A DNA stretch of 64,000 nt from Cladorhizidae sp. MBARI D1340-BT2 (taxonomy: Eukaryota; Porifera; Demospongiae; Poecilosclerida; Cladorhizidae), in NCBI GenBank assembly GCA_028752905.1, contig JAQNBH010000009.1, forward strand, positions 25,776,370 through 25,840,369. The letters run 5' to 3'. Within the stretch, counting starts at the first letter, position 1. Each line of letters starts with the position of its first letter. The notes under the pieces are model-generated. The model was not told the DNA's origin. It searched no databases and saw only the letters and a list, made by a program, of their open reading frames with translations. Positions 11,256 to 21,694 of this stretch are shown here, piece by piece. The position numbers and the translations under genes were made by a program.

Positions 11256-11448
11256 GTGTGTAGATCTTTCCTCAGGCAGGTGGACCACAGCCTTTATAGT
11301 GTCTGGTGGTGAAGTCCTTCATCTGTTCCCACACTCGCTACAATGGTTTCCACACATCTGGTGTACGGCTTGACCACTAGCTGCTGGTTTGGCTTCATCC
11401 CGGGCTGTTGTGAACTCAGTCAGGGAGATAGAGTTCCCTGACATCATG

Positions 11449-11918
11449 TAACCAGGTGGTCATGTAGTACCAAGTGGCTTGGATACACTGGTCATGCAGT
11501 ACCAGGTGGCTTGGATACACTGGTCATGTAGTTGGATACACTGGTCATGTAGTACCAGGTGGCTTGGATAAACTGGTGATATAGTACCAATTGGATACAC
11601 TGGTCATGTAGTACCAATTGGATACAATGGTCATGTAGTACCAGGTGGCTTGGATACACTGGTGATGTAGTACCAGGTGGCTTGGATACACTGGTCATGT
11701 AGTACCAATTGGATACAATGGTCATGTAGTACCAGGTGGCTTGGATACACTGGTGATGTAGTACCAGGTGGCTTGGATACACTGGTCATGTAGAACCAGG
11801 TGGCTTGGATACACTGGTCATGTAGTACCAGATGGCTTGGATACACTAGTCAGGTAGTACCAGGCGGCTTGGATACACTGGTCATGTAGTACCAGGTGGC
11901 TTGGATACACTGGTCATG
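11449..11918. repeat. 32-bp minisatellite, right part
   Basis: Continuation of the array that ends at 5701, with the same unit (GGTCATGTAGTACCAGGTGG and GGATACACT) in about fourteen full or partial copies. Several copies lack the AGGTGGCT part. Open frames on the minus strand here are tandem repeat translations. Confidence 0.95.
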
Positions 11919-12050
11919 CTGACTCCGGGTGGTTGCCACCATCATCAAGAGCATCTGTCTTCACAGATATTGAAATATTTTGTAGGATTGGATATTCACT
12001 TAATGAGCTGCTCTGGCTGAATATTCCTCTGCCATTCTGCTCAGGGACAC
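11919..12050. other. Unique spacer between minisatellite and gypsy element 2
   Basis: No feature seen, except that its last five bases GACAC (12046-12050) are the left target duplication of gypsy element 2. Confidence 0.6.
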
Positions 12051-12421
12051 TGTTGAGTGTTAGTCCAGTCTAACCCTCAAGTGATGGTATAAATTGCTGC
12101 CACCAGAGCTATGCTTATGTAAATAGCACCAGTTTCTTGCAATCAGAGAATTTATATTATTAATGAAGACACAAGGTTGCAATTACAGGACAAGGCAAAG
12201 CTCCTGAACCTCGGTCAGTCAGGCTTCCTATATCCTGGAAACAGGGTGTGACACATTCTTACATACACTCAGCAAAGTTCCATATACTATAACTAGGTAG
12301 GCACACATTAGGCTATATAATATCTAAGTCTGTTTGGTGTGACATAACTTGTCCCTCACTACTCTATGTGTTAATGCCTAAAGGTCATCCATGGTCCATG
12401 TTTATGAGTCTGCCCTCAACA
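12051..12421 (-). repeat. LTR of gypsy element 2 (3' LTR, left copy)
   Basis: 371 bp, TG..CA ends, a close match to 16376-16762. Differences include a short extra segment around 16545-16575 and about 10 bp near 16680 in the other copy. Confidence 0.92.
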
Positions 12422-12436
12422 TCTCCCCTTTCTGAG
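12422..12436 (-). other. Polypurine tract of gypsy element 2
   Basis: The minus strand reads CTCAGAAAGGGGAGA directly inside the 3' LTR, the expected site and composition. Confidence 0.7.
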
Positions 12437-12439
12437 ATG

Positions 12440-13960
12440 AAACACCTCCTCCCCCAGCTGAAGGTCCTCCGTTGGAGTGTGGATCTAATCTCATGTTTGA
12501 GACTTTAATAGGCGCCGGAATCAGCAGTGTTTCCCTAGCTCCCTCAGTCACTCTCACCAGCGCTTCATCTTCAGGCCAGCATTGTCGCGACAATCCATCT
12601 GCGTTCTGATGTAACATGCCTGGCTAGTACTTAAGTTCGAACTGGAATACCTGTAGGGCCAGTGCCCAGCGCATCAGTCTGCCTGTCAGTCGAGTAGACC
12701 ATTGTAGAGCTAGCAGAGCCCGGTAGTCAGTGAGGACAGTGAAGTGGCGGCCAATTAGATGTATAGCAAAGTGGTCGACAGCTTTGACCACAGCCAGGCA
12801 TTCAAGTTCGGAAACAGTGTAGTTTGTTTCAGTGAGAGTGGTTCGCTTAGAGAAGTAGGCGACGGGTTGTTCCTCTTCCTCCCTCTTTACTGAGAGTACT
12901 GCACCAATTCCGAGGATCGAGGCATCAGTGTGGAGAATCAGCTCATCATCAGCTCTGGGAATAATGAGCGGGTGGTCGTCACATAGAACAGAAACAATAT
13001 GGTTAAATGCATCTGACTCTCTCTTATTCCCTTCCAGGCAACAGGTGGCACCCTTCTTCAGGGCATAGAACAGGGGACCCGGCCACCTAACAAAATCGGG
13101 TATAAACTTCCAGTAATAACCGGCGGTCCCCAAGATAGCCCTCAACCCTTTCTGATTCCTAGGTCTATGGAAGTCCTTGAGTGCCTTAACTTTAGCTTCT
13201 GGCACACTTACAAGGCCATGTCCAATTTGGTGTCCCAGATAACTCTAGTGACTGTGCCCCCCACACACAATTGTCTAGGTTCGTAGTCAACCCAGCCTCA
13301 ACCAATGCTTTCAACACTTCTTCAATGTGTTGTACATGTTCCTCCCAAGTAGCAGAAAATATTAATATATCATCAATATAATTATGTCGCGCAGCAGTCT
13401 CTCAAATGATCTAGAGTGATTTCCGTGCACCTTTAGAAAGCTGCTGGTGCATTTTTGAGACCAAATGGCATGCAGGTAAATGTTTATTTCCCCCACAGGG
13501 TGCATAAAGCTGTCTTATCTTGGATGGCTCTACCAAGAAGGACCAGGTAGAATCCCTTGTTCAGATCAATCTTGGAAAGCCAGACAGCATTAGCCACTTG
13601 GTTCAGTAGGTCCTCAATGCATGGCATCTGGAACGGGTCATTGATTGTGACTTTATTTAGCTGTCTGTAGTCAATACAGAGTCTTACATCCCTAGTCACC
13701 TTTTTCCTAGGCAGTACCATAGGGGATGACCATGGGCTTTTGGATGGAATGAGTATACCCAAGGCCAATAGCTCATCTATCTCCTTCTTAAGATCCTTTT
13801 TCATTGCGGGGGCAATTCTGTTGTGGGGTAATCGGAGTGGGTTTCCTTCCTCTAAATGGATTTCACATTGGTCGTGTTTCAGCAAGACCAGCCCTTTCAG
13901 GGTATGGTACCTTAGAATGGCCTTCAACTGTGGTTTCCTAGCATTGGATAAATTCATCTT
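12440..13960 (-). pseudogene. Reverse transcriptase and RNase H of gypsy element 2
   Basis: The frame at 13484-13957 contains the N-terminal reverse transcriptase motifs (GILIPSKSPWSSPMVL, RLCIDYRQLNKVT, LSKIDLNKGFY). The YIDDILIFS catalytic box follows near 13370-13395 in a shifted frame. The frame at 12624-13205 has the GYYWKFIPDFVRWPG connection, then RNase H: LHTDASILGIGAVLS, YTVSELECLAVVKA, FTVLTDYRALL. The C-terminal NADGLSRQ motif is at 12402-12617. Nearly all domains can be followed, but at least three frame breaks separate them (about 13480, 13210, 12620). It would have made element cDNA. Confidence 0.88.
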
Positions 13961-14720
13961 GGCCTAAGGGATTCGGTGTGTCCTCACATTCGTCGGCCAT
14001 AATGAGTCTAAGGAGATTAGCATGTGGCATCTTCCACTCATTAAGCCGGTTAATGTGGATGGTTAGCTTTTGGAACTTTTGTTAGGGACAGCTATTGTAT
14101 AGTTACAGTCAGACAGTTTAGCTATGATCTCATACGGGCCATCCCAAATTGAGTGGAGTTTTCCTGTCAACCCTGGGGTGTGACAGAGCACCATGTCCCC
14201 GAGTTCATAGCTCCTTGGTTTGGAGCTCTGATCATAGGCCTGTTTAGATTTTTCTTTGTCTTTGTAGCTTTCTTCATTTTCGTAGGCCTGTTTGTGTAGA
14301 GTTGTTAATATCTCCTTGCACCTACAAGAGGGGGCCACCACTCTGGATAACTCTCTCCCTGGGTCAGCCCGTTTTCTATGCACTATTATACCTGCCAGAT
14401 AGAAGTGTACCTCATCTCCATTAATATCCCATCCTTCCTCTGCTGTTCTGTTAGAGCCAGCACTTCCACCTTCCCTTTTGAAAGGGTCAGAAGTGGCAAC
14501 TCACTCACATGACCTCCCTCTAACCCTTGAATGTTTCCTGCCTCAATATATCTTCTATTGCCTCATCTCCCTTGTACATGTACCCACTCAGCAATTCATC
14601 AACAGCAGAAGAATTGATGTGAGGGTCCTCCTCCCCAAGAGGACTGGTATCGGTGCTCACTTCCTCTACTTCTGTTAATAAGCTATCTGTCTCATGGTCA
14701 ACAGGATCGCAAGCAACTAG
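13961..14720 (-). pseudogene. Integrase C-terminus and linker of gypsy element 2
   Basis: The frame at 14063-14383 encodes the end of an integrase: a lysine/tyrosine-rich helix (YKDKEKSKQAYDQSS), then YELGDMVLCHTPG and KLHSIWDGPYEI, the GPY/F module that binds DNA or chromatin. It reads directly toward the reverse transcriptase just downstream. Upstream, 14384-14720 is an acidic linker in a decayed frame. The zinc-binding domain and DDE core expected between them are missing, so a deletion is likely. GPY/F upstream of reverse transcriptase independently supports the Gmr1-like order. Confidence 0.82.
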
Positions 14721-14721
14721 T

Positions 14722-15230
14722 TTAGGTTGTTTTGGCTATCTTCCTTCTGGGTTTGGGTATTGGTTTTTCATGCAATTTGGGTAGTGTTAGGGGCAGCTGC
14801 CTAGTCCAAGTGCCATCCTTGCTATACTCAATCTGGTTAGCGGCTTTCTCTGCCACTAGTGCCTGACTTTGAACCCTGGTAATGACAGGTAATGTTACAG
14901 GATCGTCTGCCAGCACCCTTTGCTTGGATCTTCCAGCAATCCAAGACCTCACCCAGGGGTGGTCCTTTCCCAACAGAACATGCTTTGTATCCTCACCCAC
15001 TTAGTTATTCCATCTACCTTTAAGTCTATGGTTGCTGTTTTAAATGTGACGACCCTCTGATTAGCTAGTCTTGCCTTAGCCAGTGAAACATTCAGTTGGT
15101 AATAGCCTAGCAGGGACTGCTGTTTTGTTGGCACCAGTGTCAATGAGGCACCTACACGGTCTACCATTTATGTCCCCGGTTCTGAGCAACTCCTCAGCCT
15201 CAGACTCAAAACTAATCATGCCTAGCCGGG
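14722..15230 (-). pseudogene. Aspartic protease of gypsy element 2
   Basis: The active-site triplet is in CRCLIDTGANKTAVP near 15140-15170, at the end of the frame 15076-15813. The remainder of the protease lies in two shifted frames (14949-15167 and 14722-15000), including a KHVLLGKDHPWVRS stretch that matches the usual C-terminal LLG motif of these proteases. At least two frameshifts disrupt it. Confidence 0.8.
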
Positions 15231-16092
15231 CTTTGACCTTATTGTTTGGGCAATACCTCTTAAAATGCCATGTTTCATTGCATTCAAAGCAAACTATGTC
15301 CTTAGGAAATAATCTACACCTCTGTGGACCACCGGCTAAACCTTGGCCACCAACCCGATCATGCTCAATGGGGGACCCCCCATCTCTACCATTAGTTAGG
15401 TGCCCACCTGATCCATTAGTCGGTTTCTGTTCCCTGGGATTGTTGTAGGCCATCTTTCTGCCGGAGTGTTGTCCCTCCAGTTGTCTCTTGTGCATCTTGC
15501 TTCTTTCGTGAAAGGATTTTGATTCCCAAGTAGCTTCCAGCTCATCGATGATCTCCTCCGGAGTATCCTTGTAAGTATTACCTCTCACTGCATGGCATAC
15601 CTCTGGTGAGTAGTAAAGCGTCAACGTTCCTCGAAACATCTCCATCGTGAAGTCCTTTTTGCTTTCCATCCGCATTGCGAATCTGTTGATGCTCTTCATA
15701 ATCGGAGTGAGATTGTGTCTAGGTGACAGGTTGTCTGTTGGTGTGTTTCTCCAAATAGTTTTTATGGCTCTAGTATCTGTACAACCCAGATGCTCAAGCA
15801 GCAAAGTCTTCAATGTTTAGTAATGTACGCTCAAGTCCAGTTCCTGAAAAGCTTCCATCACTTTCCCGGAGACTTGCTTCCATAATATATTGGTCCTTTC
15901 TGTTACTGGAAGTCCCACCTCTGTTAGGGTTTGTTCAAAGTTTCTCAGGTAAGCTTCTGGGTCGATTAGTTCATCCATTTTGTGAAGTGCCTGCAGTGCT
16001 ATTCTCTTCAATTGCTCAGCTTCCCTTGCAGAAGTACTGGCTTGTTGGAACTCTCTTGTGAGCTTGTAGAAGGCTGCATTTTCCTCTACCAA
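15231..16092 (-). pseudogene. Gag of gypsy element 2
   Basis: Two frames (15817-16092 and 15076-15813), separated by one lesion near 15815, make a Gag of about 290 residues before the protease. The first has a charged helix, then MDELIDPEAYLRNFEQTL; the second has capsid-like helices (MFRGTLTLYYSPEVCHAV, PEEIIDELEATW), a basic glycine-rich stretch and a CCHC zinc knuckle (CFECNETWHFKRYC, near 15250-15290). Knuckle and protease share one frame here, unlike element 1. Gag would assemble with element RNA in the cell. Confidence 0.82.
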
Positions 16093-16355
16093 TTTTGTTA
16101 GCAGGTCATTTCGCTACTTTTCTTCCTTTGCATGCTCCATTGTTGTTCTCAACCTCTCCTCCCTTTCCTGATTCATTGATGCTATCATAGTTGCCATAGC
16201 AGAGCCATAGAGTAGGCAGTCGCTTCAGTGTTGAATGAACTAGTTGCTGTCGGTTCTGTCTTCTTGTCGCTGATCTTGTCGGACTTTGAACGTGTTTGGA
16301 CGATGCTTGGATCTATGCTTCGGTTGGTAGTGAATGTTAGTTATGGTGATTATGT

Positions 16356-16373
16356 TCTGCACCACTGCCACCA
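16356..16373 (-). other. Primer-binding site of gypsy element 2
   Basis: Two bases inside the right LTR the minus strand reads TGGTGGCAGTGGTGCAGA. The first nine bases equal those of the site at 36441; the rest differ, so the priming tRNA may be another species or the site has drifted. Confidence 0.6.
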
Positions 16374-16375
16374 TG

Positions 16376-16762
16376 TGTTGAGGGTTAGTCCAGTCTAACT
16401 CTCAAGTGATGGTATCAATTGTTGCCACCAGAGCTATGCTTATGTAAATAGCACCCGTATCTTGCAATCAGAGAATTTAGATTATTAATGAAGACACAAG
16501 GTTGCAATTACAGGACAAGGCAAAGCTCCTGAACCTTGGTCAGTCAGGGTTCTTATACCCTGACTTCCCAGATAAACAGGATGACATACATTCTTACATA
16601 CACTCAGCAAAGTTCCACATACTATAATTGGGTAGGCCCACATAATTATTATAATATCTAAGTCTGTTTGGTGCGACATAACTTAGTAATGTTCCCTCAG
16701 TACTCTCTGTATTAATGCCTAAAGGTCATCCATGGTCCATGTTGATGAGTCTGCCCTCAACA
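16376..16762 (-). repeat. LTR of gypsy element 2 (5' LTR, right copy)
   Basis: 387 bp matching 12051-12421. The duplicated GACAC follows at 16763-16767. Confidence 0.92.
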
Positions 16763-16784
16763 GACACGTCCATACATCAAGTTG

Positions 16785-16975
16785 TGATATATATTTACAA
16801 TACCTGCCTGAAAATGTGTACAATACCTTCCTGAAGATGTGATATATATTTATAATACCTGCCTGCAATACCTGCCTGAAGATGATATATATATTTACAA
16901 TATCTGCCCGTAGATTTGATATATATTTACAATACCTGCCTGAAGATGTGATATATATTTACAATATGTGATATT
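16785..16975. repeat. AT-rich minisatellite, ~35-bp unit
   Basis: About five or six copies built from GATATATATTTACAATA and CCTGCCTGAAGAT, with some truncated units. Confidence 0.85.
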
Positions 16976-17364
16976 ACCTAACGGAGTTACACTGATGAGC
17001 ATGCACACAACAATGCAACAGACCAATATCCAAAGGTGTGCTCTATTCAAAAACACCAAATATATGATACATATTGTAAACTATGTAGGCAGCATCAAGG
17101 AAGCTTAAACTTCCGCCCCCTTTCCCCCCCTCTCCCCCCCCAAAAAGCAGATGCATGCTTGCATCATGGAATTTGCACCTACAAATTAAAATAATGCACG
17201 TCCATATTATTCATTTTCCTGAGATTACTTGAAATGATGTTGGCATGTTAGAGCAAGCTCTAGGTGAGGATGTGCTGTCTGTGTTTCTCTCCATTTACTG
17301 CCACTACTTAGTTAGAGATACCTCTAGGTCGGGATGTGCTGACTGTGTTGCTCTCCAGCTGCTC
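16976..17364. other. No gene seen
   Basis: Contains two C-rich runs (17115-17143) and a short imperfect duplication of a GGATGTGCTG..CTGTGTT phrase (about 17265-17360). Nothing coding. Confidence 0.4.
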
Positions 17365-17580
17365 GCTCTGCTTTGATGCTTGGATGCTCTAACAACTTCC
17401 AACTCCTTGACTTCAGCTCCATCCAAGCATGTAATTGGAATGCCATCGCTCTCCTTCTTGTCGGCTCCACATATGATTTTGTCACAGTCTATCTCCTCAG
17501 TGCTTGCTACATGTGCCTACCCTAACCCCAGAGGGATGACAAGAGCATATTTGGTGCCTGCTACCTTGAGGATTGATAAA
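17365..17580 (-). pseudogene. Unidentified protein-like fragment
   Basis: The minus strand reads as a protein-like segment (KVAGTKYALVIPLGLG, then one stop, then CDKIICGADKKESDG, ITCLDGAEVKELEVV) for about 70 residues, bounded by non-coding DNA. Amino-acid composition looks coding, but I do not recognise the family. It may be a broken exon. The plus-strand open frame over the same bases looks less like a protein. Confidence 0.3.
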
Positions 17581-18082
17581 TACCTGAAGATGTATAATAT
17601 TATAATTATATGTATCTTATACATTTATATTTATCATATCTTGAGTAGACTTCTGGTAACCGTACGAAAGCTCATGACCAATTGATACCAGGCCATTGAT
17701 TGCTGTGAGTCTTTATTGCACTAGTCCCTAGTCTTCAAGATATAAAAAGAGACTGATATGCTAGGCTAGGCCTAAGGATAGGCATTTGGCTAGGGCTTAA
17801 GTCTTGGGCTAGGGCTGGGACAGACTAAGGCCAGGACTAAGGCTAAATCGAGGGCTAGGGGGCATTTCTGATGCCTCAGGCATTGCATCTGGTGAAAAGA
17901 TTTGTGTATTGGTGATTGGGAATTGAATCCGGTGAAAAGACTGGTATGCTGGTGATTGGGCCTTGGATCTGATAATAGCTAGCTCTATCAGGAAACAAAT
18001 TGCAGGCCATTTACCATTTCAACGCTGAAAATACAGCAAAGAGATAGAATTTTTCTGCTATAGTGTGTGGTGAAGATGCAGA
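17581..18082. repeat. GGCTAG-rich low-complexity tract and short duplication
   Basis: 17755-17875 is an irregular series of GGCTAGG and GGACTAAGG words. 17885-17970 repeats a GGTGAAAAGA..TGGTGATTGGG phrase twice. 17610-17645 is AT-rich. No gene seen. Confidence 0.5.
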
Positions 18083-18189
18083 TCATATGTAGCTAATAAT
18101 GGGCTGGCTATACATAAGGCCACGGCTATACATAAGGCCACAGCCAGACGGCTTCTTATGGTCAGCCGTTATAGTGTCTCTCTCTGTGC

Positions 18190-18345
18190 GTATGTATATG
18201 TGTATTGTGTGGCAATATGTGTGTGTGTGTGTCAGTGAGTGAATGTGTGTGTGTGGGAGTGAGTATGATTGTGGAGTATGTATATATGTATGTATGTGGT
18301 GTGCTTTGGTGTGTCTGTAGTGGTGTGTGTGTGCATAGTTAGAGA
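18190..18345. repeat. TG-rich microsatellite region
   Basis: Interrupted (TG)n with TATG words. The minus-strand open frame of tandem HTH/HTHI residues here is an artefact of the repeat. A small CATAAGGCCAC duplication lies just left (18114-18141). Confidence 0.8.
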
Positions 18346-18586
18346 GCACGTTGGTCTTTGTGTGTTAGTTAGAAGTCCACAAAGCAACACATAGTTTACT
18401 ATGTAACCCAAGCTTATCTAGTGTTGGTCATAGTGGCGATGGTGGTATGGTGTGTGTCAGGAGAGCCAGTGATTTTGATGATGAAGGGATGAGAGATTGA
18501 GAACTAAGTCCCCAAATATCGCAGATAATGTCTACAACTCCTGTAAATAAACTAGGTCAGTCACAGTAGTGCAGCAGGTCATCAAA

Positions 18587-19629
18587 CTAGTAGGTAATTT
18601 GCTGGCAAATGCGAGTCAACAGAGGTCTAGTGTTAATCTGGCACATGTGAGGATTCCCACTCAAGAGACCAATGGAAGCAGAGTCACAAAGCAGAGGGCA
18701 TAGCACACATATTAACCGAGCACATCCCACATATTCCTCATTATACCATCCTATCACTTCCAGATTTGTGGAAATAGCTGCTCGAGAGAAAGCAACAGTC
18801 AACACGCATGAGGGACATAGTAGCCTCAGAGTTCATGCTCTCCCAGTCACATGCTTTGCCAGGCTGTGACTCGGAAACGTGGTTTTTCTTGTTCATGACT
18901 ATGACATCAGCATATTGGAGTTGGCTATCAGCTGCAGCGGGGTATGTTTCGCTACTCTTAAATTTGGCTACTAGAGCATAGGTGTCCACAACAGTCACTA
19001 CAGCATAAAGGAGGATTCGGTACATCCTCCCATATTCCTGCTCTAGGGTAGCTATAGTGGCCAAGGAGTTGTCATTCCACTGCTCTCGATGAGGAGATAA
19101 TCAAACTTCCCTATATCAACATCCTGCAACAGATTCCAAACTGCTGTTTGAAACTCACCCGAAATTTAACAGCCGAGGCAGCCATTGGTAGATCTACCAC
19201 TGAATCTTGGCTTTGGTTCCTCTTTACTATCTGATGGTCTAAGTTGTCAGAGGCGAAATCATTCACAGCATCTGCAACCCTCAAATTCTGCTTGTTAGAA
19301 AGCATCATAGTCAAGGAGAGTGGTTCTTTCAGGTCCAAGTAGACCATGATCAGGGTAACTGGGAGCTTTCTCTTCTTTCCAGCCCAAGCTTGGTTCTCCC
19401 TGTGAATGTAGATGTTACATAAACTATCCATCTTCCAGTAGTTCAACTCGGTAAGATAACTTCTGTACGGCATTACCCAGCATGCTCTCACATCCTGCTT
19501 AATTAGCAGATAAGTGTGCACCACTTGCCCCGCCAGCCTCAGTAGTGTTACATGCTCTTGATTATTATAAGAGAAATGTGTGCGTGTCTTATTGGGATCT
19601 AGGATCATCATATTACCTTCTTGCACCAA
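18587..19629 (-). CDS. Unidentified minus-strand frames, possible gene fragment
   Basis: Two minus-strand frames follow each other: 19111-19629 (172 residues, includes HTYLLIKQDVRACWVMPYRS and KKRKLPVTLIMVYLDLKEP) and 18741-19064 (107 residues, includes YGRMYRILLYAVVTVVDTYA). Both are longer than most chance frames in this AT-rich window and have balanced composition, but I recognise no domain. The second has a hydrophobic stretch that could be a membrane segment. They could be exons of one gene, part of an unknown mobile element, or chance. Confidence 0.25.
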
Positions 19630-19739
19630 TTCATTACAACTATTTTGACCTAAATCTAATCATCTTACTGAATACAGTAGCTATGTACCTCCTAATTCAT
19701 ATCACCTTGGCCTGTTCTCTTATCTGAAAGAAACTTGCG

Positions 19740-20264
19740 CTACGGGCAAAGTAATAATAATGTATCACTTTAACTTCACTGATATCAACTGAGCCTCACT
19801 TACCAATCCGTCCATGAATTCTTCGATGTTCTGTGACCTCAGTCTATAACTGTACACTGCGTCTGTTTATAACTAGCCCTACTCAAACTGGCAACATCCT
19901 TGATTTTGTCATTGCCAAACCATCCTGAGCTCATCCTTTATTCCACTTTCTGGTCAAGTTGGACCAATTCAAGTTACCTTATTTATAACTACTGCCATTC
20001 CCACACAACCTCTTCATGCAAGATTTTTTTATCTCTCTCTCTAAAGCTGACATGGATGGCCTGAATGTGACTTCTATTAGATTTTTTGTTTTCACCCACT
20101 TACTTTCTCTAAATGATACAGAATATGTATGCTTAGCACTAAAACCAGTAATCACCAATATACTGTGTCAGTATTAAAAAATCGTCACCAGCGACCGATA
20201 TATTTTTCTCCAATAATAAAGTATTCTCTCAACTGCATTCACTCAAGCAGAACAGAGTACAGGA
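19740..20264. other. No gene recognised
   Basis: AT-rich sequence with no coding similarity seen. Confidence 0.4.
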
Positions 20265-20545
20265 TGGCTCCTTCCACCTCCAACTATGAGCAACTACTCT
20301 CCATGATCCACCAACTTCAGTTCCAAATGTCCAAAGTAAAAAGATCATATGAATATTGTGAAAGACAACTGCATTAACAACCCAGCCAGAATATACATAT
20401 GATAATATTACAGGAGGACTCCTTCCACCTACAACTATATATGAGCAATTACTCTCCTTAATCCAACAACTTCAGATCCAAATGTTCGAATCATAAAGAA
20501 TATCATGAAAGACAACTGCATTAACAGCCTAGCCAGAATAAACAT
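20265..20545. repeat. Tandem duplication, ~150-bp unit
   Basis: Two copies starting at GGCTCCTTCCACCTCCAAC (about 20267) and GGACTCCTTCCACCTACAAC (about 20415), each ending in a GAAAGACAACTGCATTAACA phrase. The second copy has a small AT insertion and substitutions. Confidence 0.75.
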
Positions 20546-20699
20546 AGTATACACATTCCGATCATAGCTCTGGAACTACCTGTACTCACTATGAAAGGGA
20601 CAGTCTGCAAAACAGCTGCTTCAATTAAGTTTTCACTAGGAGCCCACTCATCCTTCCACAGCAGTACTTATGCCTAGTTCCTCGGAAATCCAGGCCACC

Positions 20700-21440
20700 T
20701 TTACCATCTCTGCAGAGGAACTGTATGGATAACCTTAGTAAAACTTGACCAAAACCAAGGTAAAGAAATTGATGGAATGCATCCAAGACTACACTGCTTT
20801 GGCTGTCTACAAATTCTGTTCTCCCTGAGCATCATGGACCAGTACATTGCATCTGATTGGTACATACACAACATTATTCCAATTTATAAATCAGGTAATA
20901 AGCCCTTGGGCGCCAACTACAGACCAATAGCTCATCTCTAAAATTAAAGAGAAACTGGTCTATGACAAGATAATCAGCTTTGCTACTTGTTCAATCTAAA
21001 CCAGATTGCAGAAAAATAGTTTCACCCTTCAACTGCTGTTGCTATTCATGAGAACTAACTATTTATTGTAATGACTATCACAACTCAAAAGTTGAACCAT
21101 CTACCGAGGCTTTTGATAGTGTCCCCCATGGTGAACTTCTATTCAAGTAGTCCTGCATTGTAATTACTAGAGACATATGGAACTGGTTTAGGTCATATCT
21201 GTCTTCTGGTACCTACTGTGTCTCTCTCGGACTGCCCCAAGGAAGTATCTTTAAATCTCTATTATTAATTACTACATTAAAGTTTGTACTAAGTTCTACA
21301 ACATCTTCATCATTGCTCATCCCACCCAATGCATCAAACTGGTATGGAATGTGAACGACTGCTACCAATTTCAACATGACTTAGACTCCCTGCGTAGCTG
21401 GAGTTCAAATAAAAAACTCAACTTCAATATTAAAATATGT
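20700..21440 (+). pseudogene. Non-LTR retrotransposon (LINE) reverse transcriptase remnant
   Basis: No long frame survives, but reverse transcriptase motifs of a LINE can be read in order on the plus strand: SDWYIHNIIPIYKSGNK and NYRPIAHL (about 20845-20940), then FDSVPHGELLF (21110-21140), WNWFRSYLSSG and LPQGSI (21180-21255), and LDSLRSWSSNKKLNFNI (21380-21430). The catalytic FADD box is not preserved. The motifs fit the CR1/Jockey-like reverse transcriptase family. Endonuclease and 3' end are not recognisable. Clearly dead, with many stops. Confidence 0.78.
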
Positions 21441-21694
21441 GTATAGTGCAGGAAGTCATTAATGTCCACGCGAACCTTGTACTGTAACTTACCAACACTT
21501 ACTTTTTGCCCAAAATTTCTTGCACCATAATGCTTAGCTCATGATACCACTTTTAGCTGCACCTGGTGCATTTAGAAACTCTATGGGATTTTAGTACAAT
21601 ACAACAGTGGGCGTGGCATGTTTCCATGACAACTCCTGCGACTGAATCAGTTGGGCTTCTTTCTCTGAAGTATAGCAAGTTTTGGGGGGTAACT

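Larger units (their letters stand above)
5702..11443 (-). mobile_element. Gypsy-type LTR retrotransposon 1 (Gmr1-like order)
   Basis: This is a complete insertion: LTRs beginning TGTCATG and ending CTGACA on the plus strand, a 5-bp TCATG duplication, a polypurine tract beside the left LTR and a primer-binding site beside the right LTR. These place the 5' end at the right, so the element reads on the minus strand. The internal order is Gag, zinc knuckle, protease, integrase zinc-binding domain, start of the integrase core, reverse transcriptase, RNase H. Integrase ahead of reverse transcriptase is the arrangement known for Gmr1-like Ty3/gypsy elements. Frameshifts, stops and a deletion joining integrase to reverse transcriptase make it inactive. 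The right LTR carries a nested hAT element. Confidence 0.93.
9846..11443 (-). repeat. LTR of gypsy element 1 (5' LTR, right copy), interrupted
   Basis: Same sequence as 5702-6358 but split by a 965-bp hAT element at 10291-11255. Without that element and its 8-bp duplication it is about 625 bp. As the element reads leftward, this is the 5' LTR and would hold the promoter. It is followed by TCATG at 11444-11448. Confidence 0.92.
12051..16762 (-). mobile_element. Gypsy-type LTR retrotransposon 2 (Gmr1-like order)
   Basis: LTRs at 12051-12421 and 16376-16762 begin TGTTGAG and end CTCAACA; GACAC flanks both sides (12046-12050 and 16763-16767). The polypurine tract is beside the left LTR and the primer-binding site beside the right, so it reads on the minus strand. 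Internal order is Gag, zinc knuckle, protease, integrase C-terminus, reverse transcriptase, RNase H. Again integrase precedes reverse transcriptase. Most of integrase is missing and several frames are broken, so it is inactive. Sequence and LTRs differ from element 1, so this is a separate family. Confidence 0.93.

Noticed and set aside
17750..17880. Telomere-like repeat
   Set aside because: The GGCTAGG words are irregular and do not match the metazoan TTAGGG unit. The same applies to the CTAGCC words at 44590-44622.
18083..18349. Histidine/threonine-rich minus-strand frame
   Set aside because: Antisense of a TG microsatellite.
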